In this document: in pieces, positions 27,515 through 38,790 of the stretch | Layout: each line of letters begins with the position of its first letter | How positions within the stretch are numbered: position 1 is the stretch's first letter | Origin: Camarhynchus parvulus | Lineage: Eukaryota > Chordata > Aves > Passeriformes > Thraupidae | Assembly: GCF_901933205.1 (NCBI RefSeq) | Contig: NC_044577.1 | Span: 3,607,321-3,671,320 of the forward strand | Reading direction: 5' to 3' | Length of the DNA stretch: 64,000 nt | Position numbers and translations under genes: made by a program | Notes under the pieces: generated by a model | The model's input: the letters and a program-made list of their open reading frames with translations, nothing else | Told to the model about the DNA's origin: nothing | Databases searched by the model: none

Positions 27515-27835
27515 CCCACGTACCCCAGTTCCTGCGGGGCGCGGCTGGCCGGATCCCTGCAGCGCTCGGCCCCCGTGGGACACGGGGTGCACCCGCAACG
27601 ATGTCAGAGCTGTAGCACAGTGGAACCCCGGGATTTTTAGCAGGAATTGCGTGTGCGGCCCCGCGAACGCCGGGTTTTGTCAGCGGCGGAGCCGTGAGAG
27701 GGCGGTGTTGGACCGCGGCTGCGGCGGCCGCACGGGGCAGCGCCCGGCCCCGCCGGGCCCGGAGCGTCTGCGCTGCTTTCTGGGGTGTTCAGCCTTGGTG
27801 TTTTGCAGCAGCGATTCGTTGCAATAAAATCTCCT
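27515..27835. promoter_or_regulatory. Small CpG-dense island with AATAAA at its right end
   Basis: About 300 bases stand out sharply from AT-rich surroundings by dense CpG, including 'gcggggcgcggctggccgg', 'ccccgcgaacgccggg' and 'gcggcggccgcac'. At the right end is 'ttgcaataaaatctcctttg' after a short T/G-rich stretch. That arrangement (GC-rich U3/R-like part, AATAAA, then pyrimidine-rich DNA) is what an endogenous retroviral LTR often looks like in birds. A small unmethylated promoter island is the main alternative. I could not define TG/CA ends or a target duplication. It encodes no obvious protein. Confidence 0.55.
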
Positions 27836-27893
27836 TTGCCCCTTTCTCCTTTTTTCTTTTCTTTTTTTTTTTAATTTTCTCCCTTTCGTCTCT

Positions 27894-28037
27894 TTCTTCC
27901 TCCCCTTCTTCTTTCCTTTCTTCATCTCTTTCTTCCTCCCCCTCTTCTTTCCTTTCTTCATCTCTTTCTTCCTCCCCCTCTTCTTTCCTTTCTTCATCTC
28001 TTTCTTCCTCCCCCTCTTCTTTCCTTTCTTCCTCTTC
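27894..28037. repeat. 36-bp pyrimidine-rich minisatellite, 4 copies
   Basis: Four head-to-tail units start at 27894, 27930, 27966 and 28002. Each begins 'ttcttcctcccc', and the first three end 'ttcatctct'. The fourth diverges at its end ('ttcctcttc'). The tract sits in a larger pyrimidine-rich zone of about 27840-28066. Because the unit is a multiple of three, the minus strand reads as a Lys/Gly/Arg/Glu-rich periodic peptide. I consider that a by-product of the repeat, not a gene. The C-rich/T-rich strand bias could favour triplex formation. Confidence 0.9.
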
Positions 28038-28069
28038 TTCCTCCTCTCCTTCCCTGCTTCTCCTTTACT

Positions 28070-31000
28070 TTTGAGGTCTTTCCCAGACCTTCCAGCAGTT
28101 TATGAAGCACCCCAGTGCTGGAGGGTGACTCTTGGCCAGTGAACATCCCTGCAATCACAGGTGGGCAGCTGGCACAGCCAAGAGCTCCCTGATGCTCCAC
28201 CACACCTGACGTGTTCCTGAGAGGGCTCCCAGCCAAAGCTCAGCATCACGGCCACCTCTGCCATGTGCTCCCTGTGGTGACCCTCTGGATATTAAGCCCT
28301 GGAGGAGAGGTTACACCTCAGCTTTTCCCTGGTTTGAAGAGAATAAAAAGCCTCATTGCTGAAGCAACCTAAACAGGTAAAAATGTGCCAGGTTATTTTG
28401 CTTTGCACAGTGCAAAGCTGCACCTTTCCCTACACTGCTTTGTTTTATCTCATTTTTCGTGGTTGCAAATTATCTGTTTTTCTTTCCCAAACCCCAAAAC
28501 TTTCTCTAGATGCAAACAATGGCACCTGAGTGAGTGTGCTAGTGAGCTGCCTTCACCTTTCTCTGCTGCTGTGGGACAGATGACTCCACACTACAGCAGA
28601 GCACTTGTGGATTATTATCTTTCTTCTGTGGAAATTTGCCTGTCAGTGTCAGTGGCACCTGGAGATGGGAAAGCAGAGCTTCAGGTACTCTACCTTTCTT
28701 TCACCAGGTCAACAAGGAGATTGATTTTTCTTCTGTTATGCTAGCAAAGCCACAGGTTTGTTTTTGTTTCCTACTCTGTATGACAAGGATAGGAGTTGGG
28801 GGCAGGGGGAAGGAAGAAAATGTTGAGGGACCAGCTCTGCCCCTTGCAGTTATTAAAGGGATGCCTTCCAAGGGGGGTGAAAGGAGAGGTCTTGGCAGGG
28901 CAGACAGTATGATCATCTCTCTGTCTCACACAGAATCAGTGGGTCATTAATGTTTGAGCCAGCCTCTTATTTCACTGCAGCTGTCTGCATTGTCAAGGCT
29001 TTTCTCAATACATCAAAAACGTGAAGGACTAAACAGCCCCAGCAATGGCTGGAACAGGAGTTATTCCTGATCTAAAGCAAACCCTGCTGAGGGTGTCTCT
29101 TTCTGTGATATTTGTGATGCTGAGCAAAGGGAATGACCAACATGAGATGATTTCTTTTCCCCTTGTGCTCACTTAGGTTAAAGTTTTGAGAGGATAAGGA
29201 TTACCTCCAGGTCTGAATCCTGCTTTTGAGCTGATGGATTCATTGCAGGCTCTGCTCCCTTTGCACCCTCAGGTGCCCCAAAAGAGGAGGAGATGTGTGG
29301 GAGCCAGAAAGCCAACCATTGGCAGCCCTGTATTGTGAGAGGTGTTTCATTTACAAAGGTGGGGACATTTGTACCGTCACCTTTCCCTGATGGCTCCCCA
29401 AGCCTTGCTCTGCCAATAGAGCTCAGCACAGAGAGGTCCTTAGGAAGACTCACGTGAATACCTTGTAAAGGTCAGGAGGCTGTTCTGCAGAAAGTCCCTT
29501 CCAGCACTGAATTTTACAGTGGTCCAACTGGCTGGCAGGTGCAGTTTGTTTTACCTGCTTGCTTGGTTGCTTTGATCTTTAAAAAGTCTTGTAAATATCT
29601 GGAAAAAAAAAAAAAAGTGGTTCATTTGTTCTGCATAGTAAAAAAAAAATCCACCCCAAATTGCACAATGGAGGGGATGTTTGTCAGTGATGTTAACTGG
29701 AGTTTCAGTGGGAGAGGGCCCAGCCTTGGGCAGATTTTCCAGGTTAATTGAAAGGAATATGGTGATATCTGAAATGGTACTTGCTCCACACGCTTATGGC
29801 TTTGTCAAGCATGGAGAAATGCATAGGTAACATCTCTCTTTACACCTGAGCCTGTGAAGAGAGGATGAGCTACTTTAATGGCTCTATCTTTGTATTGAAT
29901 TCCCTCTTCGTTGGGTATCCTGGGGTTTTCACTGACTAACACCTTTCCATAAGACATCTCTCAATCAACACAGACAACTATGTTTACTGGACAACATTTT
30001 TCCCCTGCTTATCAGCACGTCAAGCAGTACCAAAACACACAATCTCCTCCTGAATCCCACAGCAAATCATTCCTTTTTTTAAACATCACCTAATGTCAGT
30101 AATGGTGTTGGAGATGGGTTAAGACAGCCATGCTTCTGCTTCATATCTATGGAGAGAGGAGAGCTTAGAGCATCTACCTGAGAGGTGCCACCATTTAGGA
30201 GGGAGACCCTTCTCAGCATTATTTTGCTATTTGGGTTTTTTCCTTGCAGTTAACTGTAGATACACTGGAAAACAAAAAAAAAAAAAAACAAAACCAAACT
30301 CAAACCAGTGGGCTATTAACAAGTGGGTTTAATGCTGACAATGGCACTGTGCAGTGGGAGTGTGATCTGGTTAATGTTCCAGAGCAGAACAGCCCGTCAG
30401 TTCACATCCCTTTCCTTGGCAGCAGTGGCAACGCTTCCCCCAGAAGTTAAAGCCATGTGTCTCATTTCTGAGAGAGGCTTATTCATAAAAAGGGAGGAAA
30501 AATTGGTTGTCTGATCCACAGAAGGAAAAAAACACACAAGGGGATAAATTATGAGAATTAAGATGGGCAGATAGATTTCTACAACTCGTGTATGTAAAAA
30601 TCTGTTCCTGGTAGACTTGAGCTGTGTCATTTTAGATGCATTTCTCCAACCCACGTAAATATTCCTGTCAAAAAATCAAATCTGGAAAAGAAGGAATTTT
30701 CATTTTTCATCAAAGCTCTACAGTGATCTTGTTATTAAAAACAGAGGGAAAAGATATATCAGGAAGGCAAAGCAGTTGCAGCCACATAGTTGTTTTCAAT
30801 AATCCAGTGAGTCACTACATAGAAGAGCCTTTCATTTCTCCCTGTGTTTCAGACAAAATTGTTTATTAAGATTTTGGTGCATTATTTAAAATTAAACAAA
30901 AAAAAAGGAAATTGTACCTCTTTATTTTAAAAGACTGTTGGAATAAAAATTCAGATTATTCAGATTTATCAAGTGCATTTTATAAGGCAGTAAGCACAGC

Positions 31001-31867
31001 AATTTTTTCCTCATACCACAAGATATTCCCTGGCTTTTCCATCTCATTCATAGTCATACATAAGGAAGCTGTTTACAAGGCATTGCTACAGGGAGAAAAA
31101 AATATTATAGAAATGAAAACTTGATCCAACCAATGGCTGGATTTGTAATGAAAGACCGAAGTGGAAGCTAAACAGCAGCCTAATGTAACACTTTAAAAGC
31201 AAATTATTATACCTCACTTATTGAAAAGTGAGGTATAATAGCTGCAAAGGGGATCTGTACTTCAGATCTTCACCCATGCAGAGGTGTGGAATAGAAGCTA
31301 ATTGCATATGTAGCTGTAATACACACTGAGCAGCCAGAACAGACAAATACAAATATTTAAGATGTTTCACTTTTTAAAAATCACAAGGTCGTGAACTTGC
31401 ACTTTGTTTTTGTTTCTTTTTCCCCAGGAAATTGGACAGGAGGCTGGCTGAAAGTGTACCAGTGCTCTACAGGGATTTCTTGTGCCTTTTCAAGGAAGGA
31501 TTTGCTGTGTTCTAGAATGTGTAAATATTGTTTGGGGCTTGTTTTGTTTTGTTTTTTATCTCAAATGCTTGCCAAGGAAATTGAACTGTACAAACATAAT
31601 TAGCCAGGGGCTGAACGTTTAATCTTAAATTCCAAGTCTTCATTAAGTCTTAATTTAAAAACCTTAGGAGGGAAGCTTGCAACCATTCCTGTTCATAAGG
31701 ATGGCTGGAATTTGTGGCAGGTTTTTATGGCAGAAGAGGGAAACCACTCAAATGGGGAAAGCTCAGAAAACTGTGCTGAAGCCAGTTAGTGGTCAAGAGG
31801 TCATGTCATGGATAATGGGACAAGATTTGGATTCAAGTCACCTCTGGTGTGGTCAAAGCAGGCCATG
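28070..31867. other. Non-coding stretch with a 15-bp hairpin
   Basis: No gene is recognised. A/T homopolymer runs occur near 29602-29615, 29641-29649 and 30274-30288. The only notable structure is the inverted repeat at 31205-31240, listed separately. Confidence 0.5.
31205..31240. repeat. Perfect 15-bp inverted repeat (hairpin)
   Basis: The left arm tattatacctcactt (31205-31219) is exactly complementary in reverse to the right arm 31226-31240, with a six-base loop attgaa. The stem is not extended further. It is too short and AT-rich for a normal microRNA precursor and has no TSD-like flank that would make it a MITE. Its function is unknown. Confidence 0.8.
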
Positions 31868-31980
31868 GTGGGTGGGGCTCTGGGTGTCCTGATCTGGTGA
31901 AAGGTGCCCAGGTGTCCATGTTTGTGGGGTTGGGATCAGATGAACTTTCAGATCCCTTCCCTCAAACCATTCTGTGGCTG
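31868..31980 (+). mobile_element. Degenerate CR1 LINE 3' fragment
   Basis: The weakly preserved CR1 end reads 'gtggggctctgggtgtcctg', 'aaaggtgcccaggtgtcc', 'gggatcagatgaactttc' and 'tcccttccctcaaaccattc'. The order fits a plus-strand CR1 tail with more substitutions than the other copies, so it is probably older. Confidence 0.65.
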
Positions 31981-33059
31981 GGAATTTAAGAAGGTGCTAT
32001 GGGAGAACTGGAAGGCTTGTGGGGTGAAAAAATGAGTTTTCCCTTTGTATGAGAGTTATTCCAAATCAGAATGGGTGTTTAGAGATAGGTGGTTTTTTCC
32101 CATGGGTGATCTTCCAATGGCATTGTTATTTTTACCTGACAAAGGGACAATTTCTGAATTTGAATCGTTTTTAGTCTATCAAGATAAAATAAGGTGCTAG
32201 TACCTGTTATTTTTATCTTAATTTACTGAGAAAAATTTCTACACTAGGCATGATAAGGGAAAAATAAACTGGAGGGAGAAAAATTAAATAAAACAAATCC
32301 TTTTATTCCCTTCTGAAAGTCTTTTTATAAGCTGGGAATCTGTGGAGAAATGCGAAAGTGCTGCGATTTATCCTACACCTTCCTTTGCCCTTTTTCAGTG
32401 ATAAGAGCTATCAAATGACATCTTTGTGAGGAACCCTCTGCATATAGAAAGAAGTCGAAAAAGCAGCAGCATTAATTCCTGTGAGTGTTCATGCCAAATC
32501 TGTTCTTTTGTTTACTGTTGTCAGGGGGGTGGGACCTTTGTCATAATTTGAAGTAGCCCTCTTTTTCTTCCTGATCACCAGATATTCAGAAAAACAGTAA
32601 CAGAGGTTAAAAATAAATATGAAAATCAATTTTAAACTCTAATAACATGATTTATATAGTACCTAGCACTTGCTGAAAGTTTCTTTTTCTAGTGCATGCC
32701 TCTGAAAAAAAAAAAAGAAAAAGAGCGCAAGAAGAGAGCATTCACCTTGCAAATGGCTGGATTCCAGGGAAGAAGGAAAAAAAAAACGGAAAAATTGGGC
32801 AGAGATTTGCATGGCTGCCTGCAGACCAGGCGCCCCACTGGCCTGCTGCCCGCTCCTGCCCCACCAGTGGAAATTTTGCCCTTGCCTTGGCAACAGCACC
32901 CTGAAATGCCACTCGGCTTTGTGCCACCGTTCCCAGTGGGGAAGGCAAGGAGGGAATGTCCTGCATGGAAAAGCACCCCCAGGTACCACCCCATCCCTCC
33001 TGTTTTTGCCATTTGGATGAGGACAAGTGAGTTCAGTCCCTGAGTTTGTAACAAGTTGG
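31981..33059. other. Non-coding stretch, nothing recognised
   Basis: Mostly AT-rich DNA with A-rich runs near 32705-32722 and 32777-32786. Overlapping open frames on both strands at 32663-33054 arise in a GC-richer patch and resemble no protein. Confidence 0.5.
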
Positions 33060-33570
33060 GTTGTAAATGCTCTTTGGTGCAGTCTGCTAAGTTATTGAGT
33101 GCTTCCGCTCACCTCGGCAGCTTCACGACTCCTACGGCTACATGGAAAATTTAGAATAACAGAACTATTTCACATGGCAACAACGACCTGGAAGGATCTG
33201 ACTGGTGCAGTTCCTACAAATCAATCCAGTGTGAGCTTCTAAGCCAATGGGCTGGTCCCCTGTGAGCGACCGAACATCTCGTCCTGGGCGTGTTAACAGC
33301 AAAGCTTGAAATAATGGTGACTTCTGGAAACCAATTTTGATAACCAGACTCTATTTGTAAGGTATTTAGAGCTAATAAAGCTGCTGTGGTCTTGGGAGTG
33401 CCCTTTTCCTTGAGCACAATGGGAAGCTCTTCTTGTCAGGATTGCTATAGAAACAATGAATTATCAGGCAAACGGGACCATCCAGCCAATTGTGCCAGAC
33501 GGGGGATGTGTGCTGATAACGCGGCAGCGTTAATTTGCTCTGCTTTGTTGTAAGTAGAGCTTGCATTGCC
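33060..33570. promoter_or_regulatory. Candidate conserved non-coding element
   Basis: The block is free of recognisable repeats. It has more isolated CpGs than its flanks and dense factor-like motifs: 'aaacaatgaa' (SOX-type core at 33452-33457), 'aatgaattat' and 'gttaattt' (homeodomain-type TAAT/AATT cores) and 'ttgataac'. It has no sustained open frame. I infer possible enhancer function from texture only; no alignment was available. Confidence 0.3.
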
Positions 33571-34363
33571 TATAGAAATGTAAAGAGGCAGGTGAGCTGA
33601 AGTGGCTATTATTTATAGACACAGTTTGTGCTGTATAAATGAATTTTTCATAGGAAGACTTTTTAGGAAAAAAAAAAAGGCTTGAGAAACTGCTTGGTAA
33701 ATAATTATGACTGGGAGCTTCAAATGTGCTTTGAAGAATGGGTGGGTATCCTTTAGTCCCCCTTAAATTTTTTCAGGTGCAACCTTGAATCTGTTGTAAA
33801 GAGTGGGGCGCTTTGACCATGTGTGCAATACCCCAGCCCCACTGCTGACAGCCTTTACAGGATAATGCTGAACCATGGCTGGTATTGCCTTCTGTCATCT
33901 TGCAAAACTGAGTCACTCATAAGCAAATGCAAATATCATTAGTATGTGGATGTGCTTGTACTGTATGGCTTGAGAAGTCAGCACCAGACTGAAGTATGAT
34001 CCAACAACAGGAAGAAGAAAGAAGCAGAAACTCCTTGGTATCAAGTGGATAAACTCTATATTTTCTTTCTCTCATTTTGCTCAGTGCCACTTGGGAGAAT
34101 GTTCCTCTATTTTTAAAAAGGAAGAAGACATGAAATATGCCAGGAAATCATTGAGCTGAGAGGAGTTTGGCTTCAGATGTGAGACATACCACCAGGATCA
34201 CAGAGAAGGCAAGGGAGAGGTGGGAAAGAAGGATGGGTGAGAGAGGACTAGGCAAGAGAATGCTGTATTTGGATATCATATAGGAATTGGGAAGGAACCA
34301 AAAACACCCATGTTTTTTGCATGTGGGTGATGGGAAAGACACTGCATCTTCTACTGAATGAGG
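33571..34363. other. Non-coding stretch, nothing recognised
   Basis: AT-rich sequence with an A-rich run near 33668-33678. No gene or transposon was identified. Confidence 0.5.
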
Positions 34364-34545
34364 GTGGTGAGGAGCTGGCACAGGTTCCCCAGAGAGGTGG
34401 TGGATGCCCCAGCCCTGGAAACATTCAGGGTCAGGTTGGATGGGCTTCTGAGCAACCTGATGTAGTTGAAAATGTCCCTGCTCATTACAGGGGGTTTGAA
34501 AGGACCTTTAAAGCCAACCTAAACTATTCCATGATTCTGTGAAAT
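34364..34545 (+). mobile_element. CR1 LINE 3' fragment
   Basis: A good CR1 3' end: 'gaggagctggcacaggttcc', 'ccagagaggtggtggatgcc', 'ggaaacattcagggtcaggt', 'tggatgggcttctgagcaac', then 'aaactattccatgattctgt'. It is about 180 bases long, on the plus strand and 5'-truncated. Confidence 0.9.
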
Positions 34546-37500
34546 GTAAGGGAGTGGCCCTCAAAACCATCTCTATATATATTTTGATATATACAGGAGG
34601 AGGACCAAAGAAAAAAAAAACCAATATGATACTCTAATTCAGAGTGAACAACATAGGCCTGTTTTAGGACTCTTACAATAACTGAGAGTGTACTCAAATC
34701 TTTTTGCTATTAATGAGATATAAACACCACTAAAACCCAAGTACAATCTAAAATGTTTTCTTGAGATCAGCCTTTAGTTACAGAAAATACAATTAGAAAG
34801 CCTGCATTGTATTGGCTGCCGCTGCCAATTGTCTTTATAAGATATTTTTTCTATTATCTAATTGGGTGGCTTCTTTCAGGTTCCCAGAGTACTCTTCTTT
34901 GTGCTTCAGGGGAATTTTTGTTACTCTTCAAACAATAATTCTGAAAAAAACCCTACACACACACCAAAAAAAAAAAGACAAAGTAGTGCATTGCACCACC
35001 CCACAATGGGCCCAGTGTTGATGCTGGATTAAGTGTCCCTGGTCACATCTCTCTGCCTGCCTGGAGCTCCACTCTGCTCTGCCTCTGGGGTTATGATATC
35101 ATCTCTGAAGTCCTGCAAACACAGCTGAGCTCCACACTGCTCCCATTGTGGGTCCCACTTCGGGAAACGTGGAGCTGGGGATCTCAGCCATGCAGCAGAG
35201 TATCAATGGAGGAGGTGGGGACACCTCCATGCCACTCTTTCTTCCCACAGATGCTCATCACAGGCATCTGCAAAGGCCTTGGACTTCCAGAGAGTGTATT
35301 TATTGTTCTGCTTCTTCAGGTGTTAAATGAAAAGCCTGCACCTATAAAGAAACCCCCATAATTGTCCTGAAATCAGTGTGAGGTGGGCAAGTAAATATTT
35401 CCAAGGGTCTCAGCTGTCTGCAGGTGAGAAGGCATCTTTTTCTTGCACAAGCTTTCCTCTTGCATGGGCTTTTGGCGGCTTGTCATGTGTGAGGCTGTGC
35501 TGGCAGGCAAGAGGATACCCAACTGAATATTTCTCTCACACCAAGTGTTTGTATTTGTTTCAGGGTTGCCCACTCTGTGCAGAGATGCCTGCTTCCAGCT
35601 TTGTGCACTCTGGCACGTGTTGCCTAATGGACCAGGGCCTCTCGTTCAGCACAGCTGACAAGGAGCATCTCTGTCACCGCAGCTGACACACGCTTGCTTT
35701 GTTAAGTGACACGAGATGCTGCAGTGCAAGGCACAAGTTCTCCAATGCTTTCAGCTAAACAATTTACTACTGTGCTGCACACATCCTTGTCTGCTCCAGC
35801 GAGCGGGAGGGCCTGGAGCTGGTTAGATGTGTCCCAGCTTGGGCAGCTCTGTCCCCCAGGATGTTGCAAGGAGCAGTAGAAACAAAGTGAGGTGTTGACC
35901 TAATGTAGGGCATTGCAACCTAGCCAGCCTGACAGGTCCCAAACTGCCTGCTGAGGTTCAGCACCATGTGGTGTTTTCTGCTCTGCTGCAGCTTCTCCAA
36001 CCCTCCTGTTTCTGCACCATCCTGGGTGCAAGCAAAGCCAGGGATTTGGAGTGTGTGCGTGTTTCTGGCTGCAAAGTGCAGTATTTTCTGCAGATGAAAT
36101 GCTTATCAGAGACTGGGAACACAACCAAGGAGGCTGGGGAGGAGAGGAGGAAGCCACACTTGATCCCACAGAAACCACAAACCTAATTTCACACCAAAGG
36201 CAATTAGCCAGCACACATTTGGTTAGGGTGGCTGTGCTACTTTGTAAAACGTGACCTTTTAATGAGCTGGGGAGGTGGATCTGAATTTCTGCTAGTCTAC
36301 ACTGGCAAAGGAAAACCACTAGTGGTTCATTATCGTCAGGAGAGGGGAGCAGGGGTGAAGTGGCCCTCAAAACCATCTCTGTGTGCTTCCAAGTCCTGCT
36401 TTGCACGACAGGATCGTGTTCCTGACTCTGTGCCATCGCACTCAGCCACCCTCCCGAAGCCACCAGGATGCTGCAGCATCCTTGGCTGGGCAGTGCTGAC
36501 TCAGGCCCAGGGTCCTGTGCCTGCTCCCTGGCACTGCTGTCCCCCAGATATTTCACAAGCAGATATAAAAATCCCTAAGTTAGGCTCTTGTGGCTGTGCT
36601 CCCTGCAAGGGGAAGCAGTAAAAGGCTGATTTATGCTCTGAACCACAAAAGCCTTTTATTGCTGCTTTCTTTTTTTTAATGTAGCTGTCTTGCCCTTAAA
36701 TGTCTAATCCCTTTCTAACAGTCTTGTGGAAGTGGCAGGGCTCTCCATGGGTTAAAGGAGGTGTTTTTCAAGAGGACCAAGTTGTCCACCAGGTCCCCAA
36801 AGCCCCTCTTGCCCTGGCCCAGCAAGGGAGGGGAAGGCAGCAGTAAGCTCTGTGCTGCCAGCATGGTCCACCACATTCTGCCAGCCCTCAGCTTTCTGGG
36901 GCTGTTGGAGAGTTATTCCATCACTTGGAGTATTCCCTGACAGTCTTGGGCACTGCTGCTCCTTCAGGGGAGAATAAAAACCCCAAGCTGATCTAACTGA
37001 AGCAGGGATTTAGGAGTTTGACTCCAGGCATATACATTTAAAGACATTGCCCAATTATTTCTTCATTTTTATTAATTACTATTAGTCATTTATGGCCCCT
37101 TTTAAATTCAACTTCTCAAGAAAAATATTGCTTTAGAAAAAAAAAAAGAAAGTCATTTCATGATCAATTAGCAAAAGCTACAGCTGCACCATAAAAGAGA
37201 AATACTGGGGGGGAGGAATATTTCAAATTGACTGGGGCATGCAAGTTGTTGAATGGAGGGAAAGCCAGCTAAGATCCTAAGGAAGGGGTGATGCTGGAGA
37301 GGGGCAAAAGTACACAGTGTGGCATTGCTCAGTTCATTGTCAAGCCTGCTGTTAATTACTGGCTTTATTAATGATTTGGAAGCGATAAGAAGTGTTAATT
37401 GCATCAGAAAATGATGCTACACTGGGAAGAGCTGAAAGCAGAGGTGAGAGCAGAAGAAAGAACAGCGAGGCAGGGAGGGCTGAGGGGTGCAAGAAGGATT

Positions 37501-38149
37501 TGATTTCATTCAGGCTCTGGGGGCTTGTCTACAGTTTCCCCCAGTAAAAGAGCATCAACAATGTTTGTGGACAAGGAAGGGGCCCACAGAGGTCAGACAG
37601 GAGGGTTTGGTTTGAAGCAAGAACCATGGAGACCCTTCCTGTCACCCTCAAGGGAGGAACAGAGACTTGCACGTGGTGTAAGGCAGGCAGAGTCCCAGAG
37701 GCAGGCACAACAAAACTGAATACACGGAGGGGCAGCTGACTTCAGAAGACCCCAGACAGTATAGCAGAGTGTGTTTAAAAGAAAACACTAAAAAGGCAAT
37801 ACATTGCTCTGCCTGCTGGCAGCCAAACTGAAGGAAGGGGGAAAACAGAACCCACATTAATGTAGAAATTGCATTTAATGGTCATCTTGAGAAGCCATAG
37901 GACAAAATCAAGGGAGTGAGCTGCCACAAGCTGTTAAGGAGGAAACCCTCTGCCCACCGGATGCCAGTGTTGCCCAACATTAAATCACATGGAGAAAACT
38001 CCTCTGGCAAGAGAATATTTGGTGCTTAAAGACACTCATCACTCCAGCTACCCAAACACCACCACACTCAAAAACGCACTCGCAACTTCCTTGGTGGCAC
38101 AGTTAAATCTATTTGCAACTCATCATTCTGGAGGTAGGCAAAGGTGACA
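34546..38149. other. Non-coding stretch, nothing recognised
   Basis: No gene is recognised. GC-richer parts (35.0-36.6 kb) yield a 218-codon minus-strand open frame at 35900-36556, without any recognisable domain or supporting signals. A 21-base segment at 36360-36380 exactly repeats 34554-34574. Homopolymer A runs lie near 34610-34620, 34966-34976 and 37137-37147. Confidence 0.5.
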
Positions 38150-38790
38150 AAGCCAAGGACGAAGCACTGTGTAAAATTTTACTTGTACTGAGCGGGCCCT
38201 AAAGAAGCCCAAGCAGAGTTTTATTGCGCGGCTCCTCGGGCTGACAGTCTCCATTAACCATCGGTTAATACTGCAGCGTCAGAGCAAAGCCAGAGTCGCA
38301 GCCCTGTGCTGTTAGAAAGCGTCCTTCAATCCAGCAAGAGACCTCGGGGTGAGAATATTTTGCATGAAGAGCCACTGGTGTAAAGAGCTGAGCCTCTCAG
38401 CTCTGCATTGCAGTCAGCGTGTCGTGTGCCATCCCTCCACACCACAAATAAATCTACAATTTCTCAGCTGAGTGCCTTTGGAAACCTCATACTAATACGC
38501 TTATATGGGAAGAGAGACCAGGCAAGGTTCAAATAAAGAGCTCATGTAATAAATAAACATGAGGTCAGTATGGGAACAGCAATAATTGCTTTGTATGACA
38601 AGATTTGCATAGCAAACATTTGTGATTAATGTACAGCCGGCATCAGGTAAGGAGCCTTCGCTATCGTTGCTCCATCTGCACCTTCCAATCTAGAAGGTAC
38701 AGCAGCTCCAGCCAGAGCAATTAGTCACTGTTTACTGAGAGGCAGATCGAGCAAAATTTTTCTAGTTCAATATTTGAGCGAGTTTTGCCT
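38150..38790. promoter_or_regulatory. Candidate conserved non-coding element upstream of the CpG island
   Basis: About 640 bases lack repeats and carry many isolated CpGs despite moderate GC, unlike the surrounding decayed DNA. Motifs include a perfect POU octamer ATTTGCAT at 38603-38610, 'tattttgcatgaa' near 38356-38368, 'ttaaccatcggttaata' (an imperfect inverted GTTAA pair near 38255-38271), and several TAAT cores. It lies about 1.5-2.1 kb upstream of the CpG island promoter. A developmental enhancer is plausible but inferred from texture and motifs only. Confidence 0.35.

Noticed and set aside
27680..27997. Minus-strand Lys/Gly/Arg/Glu repeat protein
   Set aside because: It is a read-through of the 36-bp pyrimidine minisatellite. 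Its periodicity comes from the repeat and there is no independent coding evidence.
35900..36556. 218-codon minus-strand open frame
   Set aside because: It has no recognisable domain, sits in a GC-richer patch where long chance frames are common, and has overlapping frames on the other strand.
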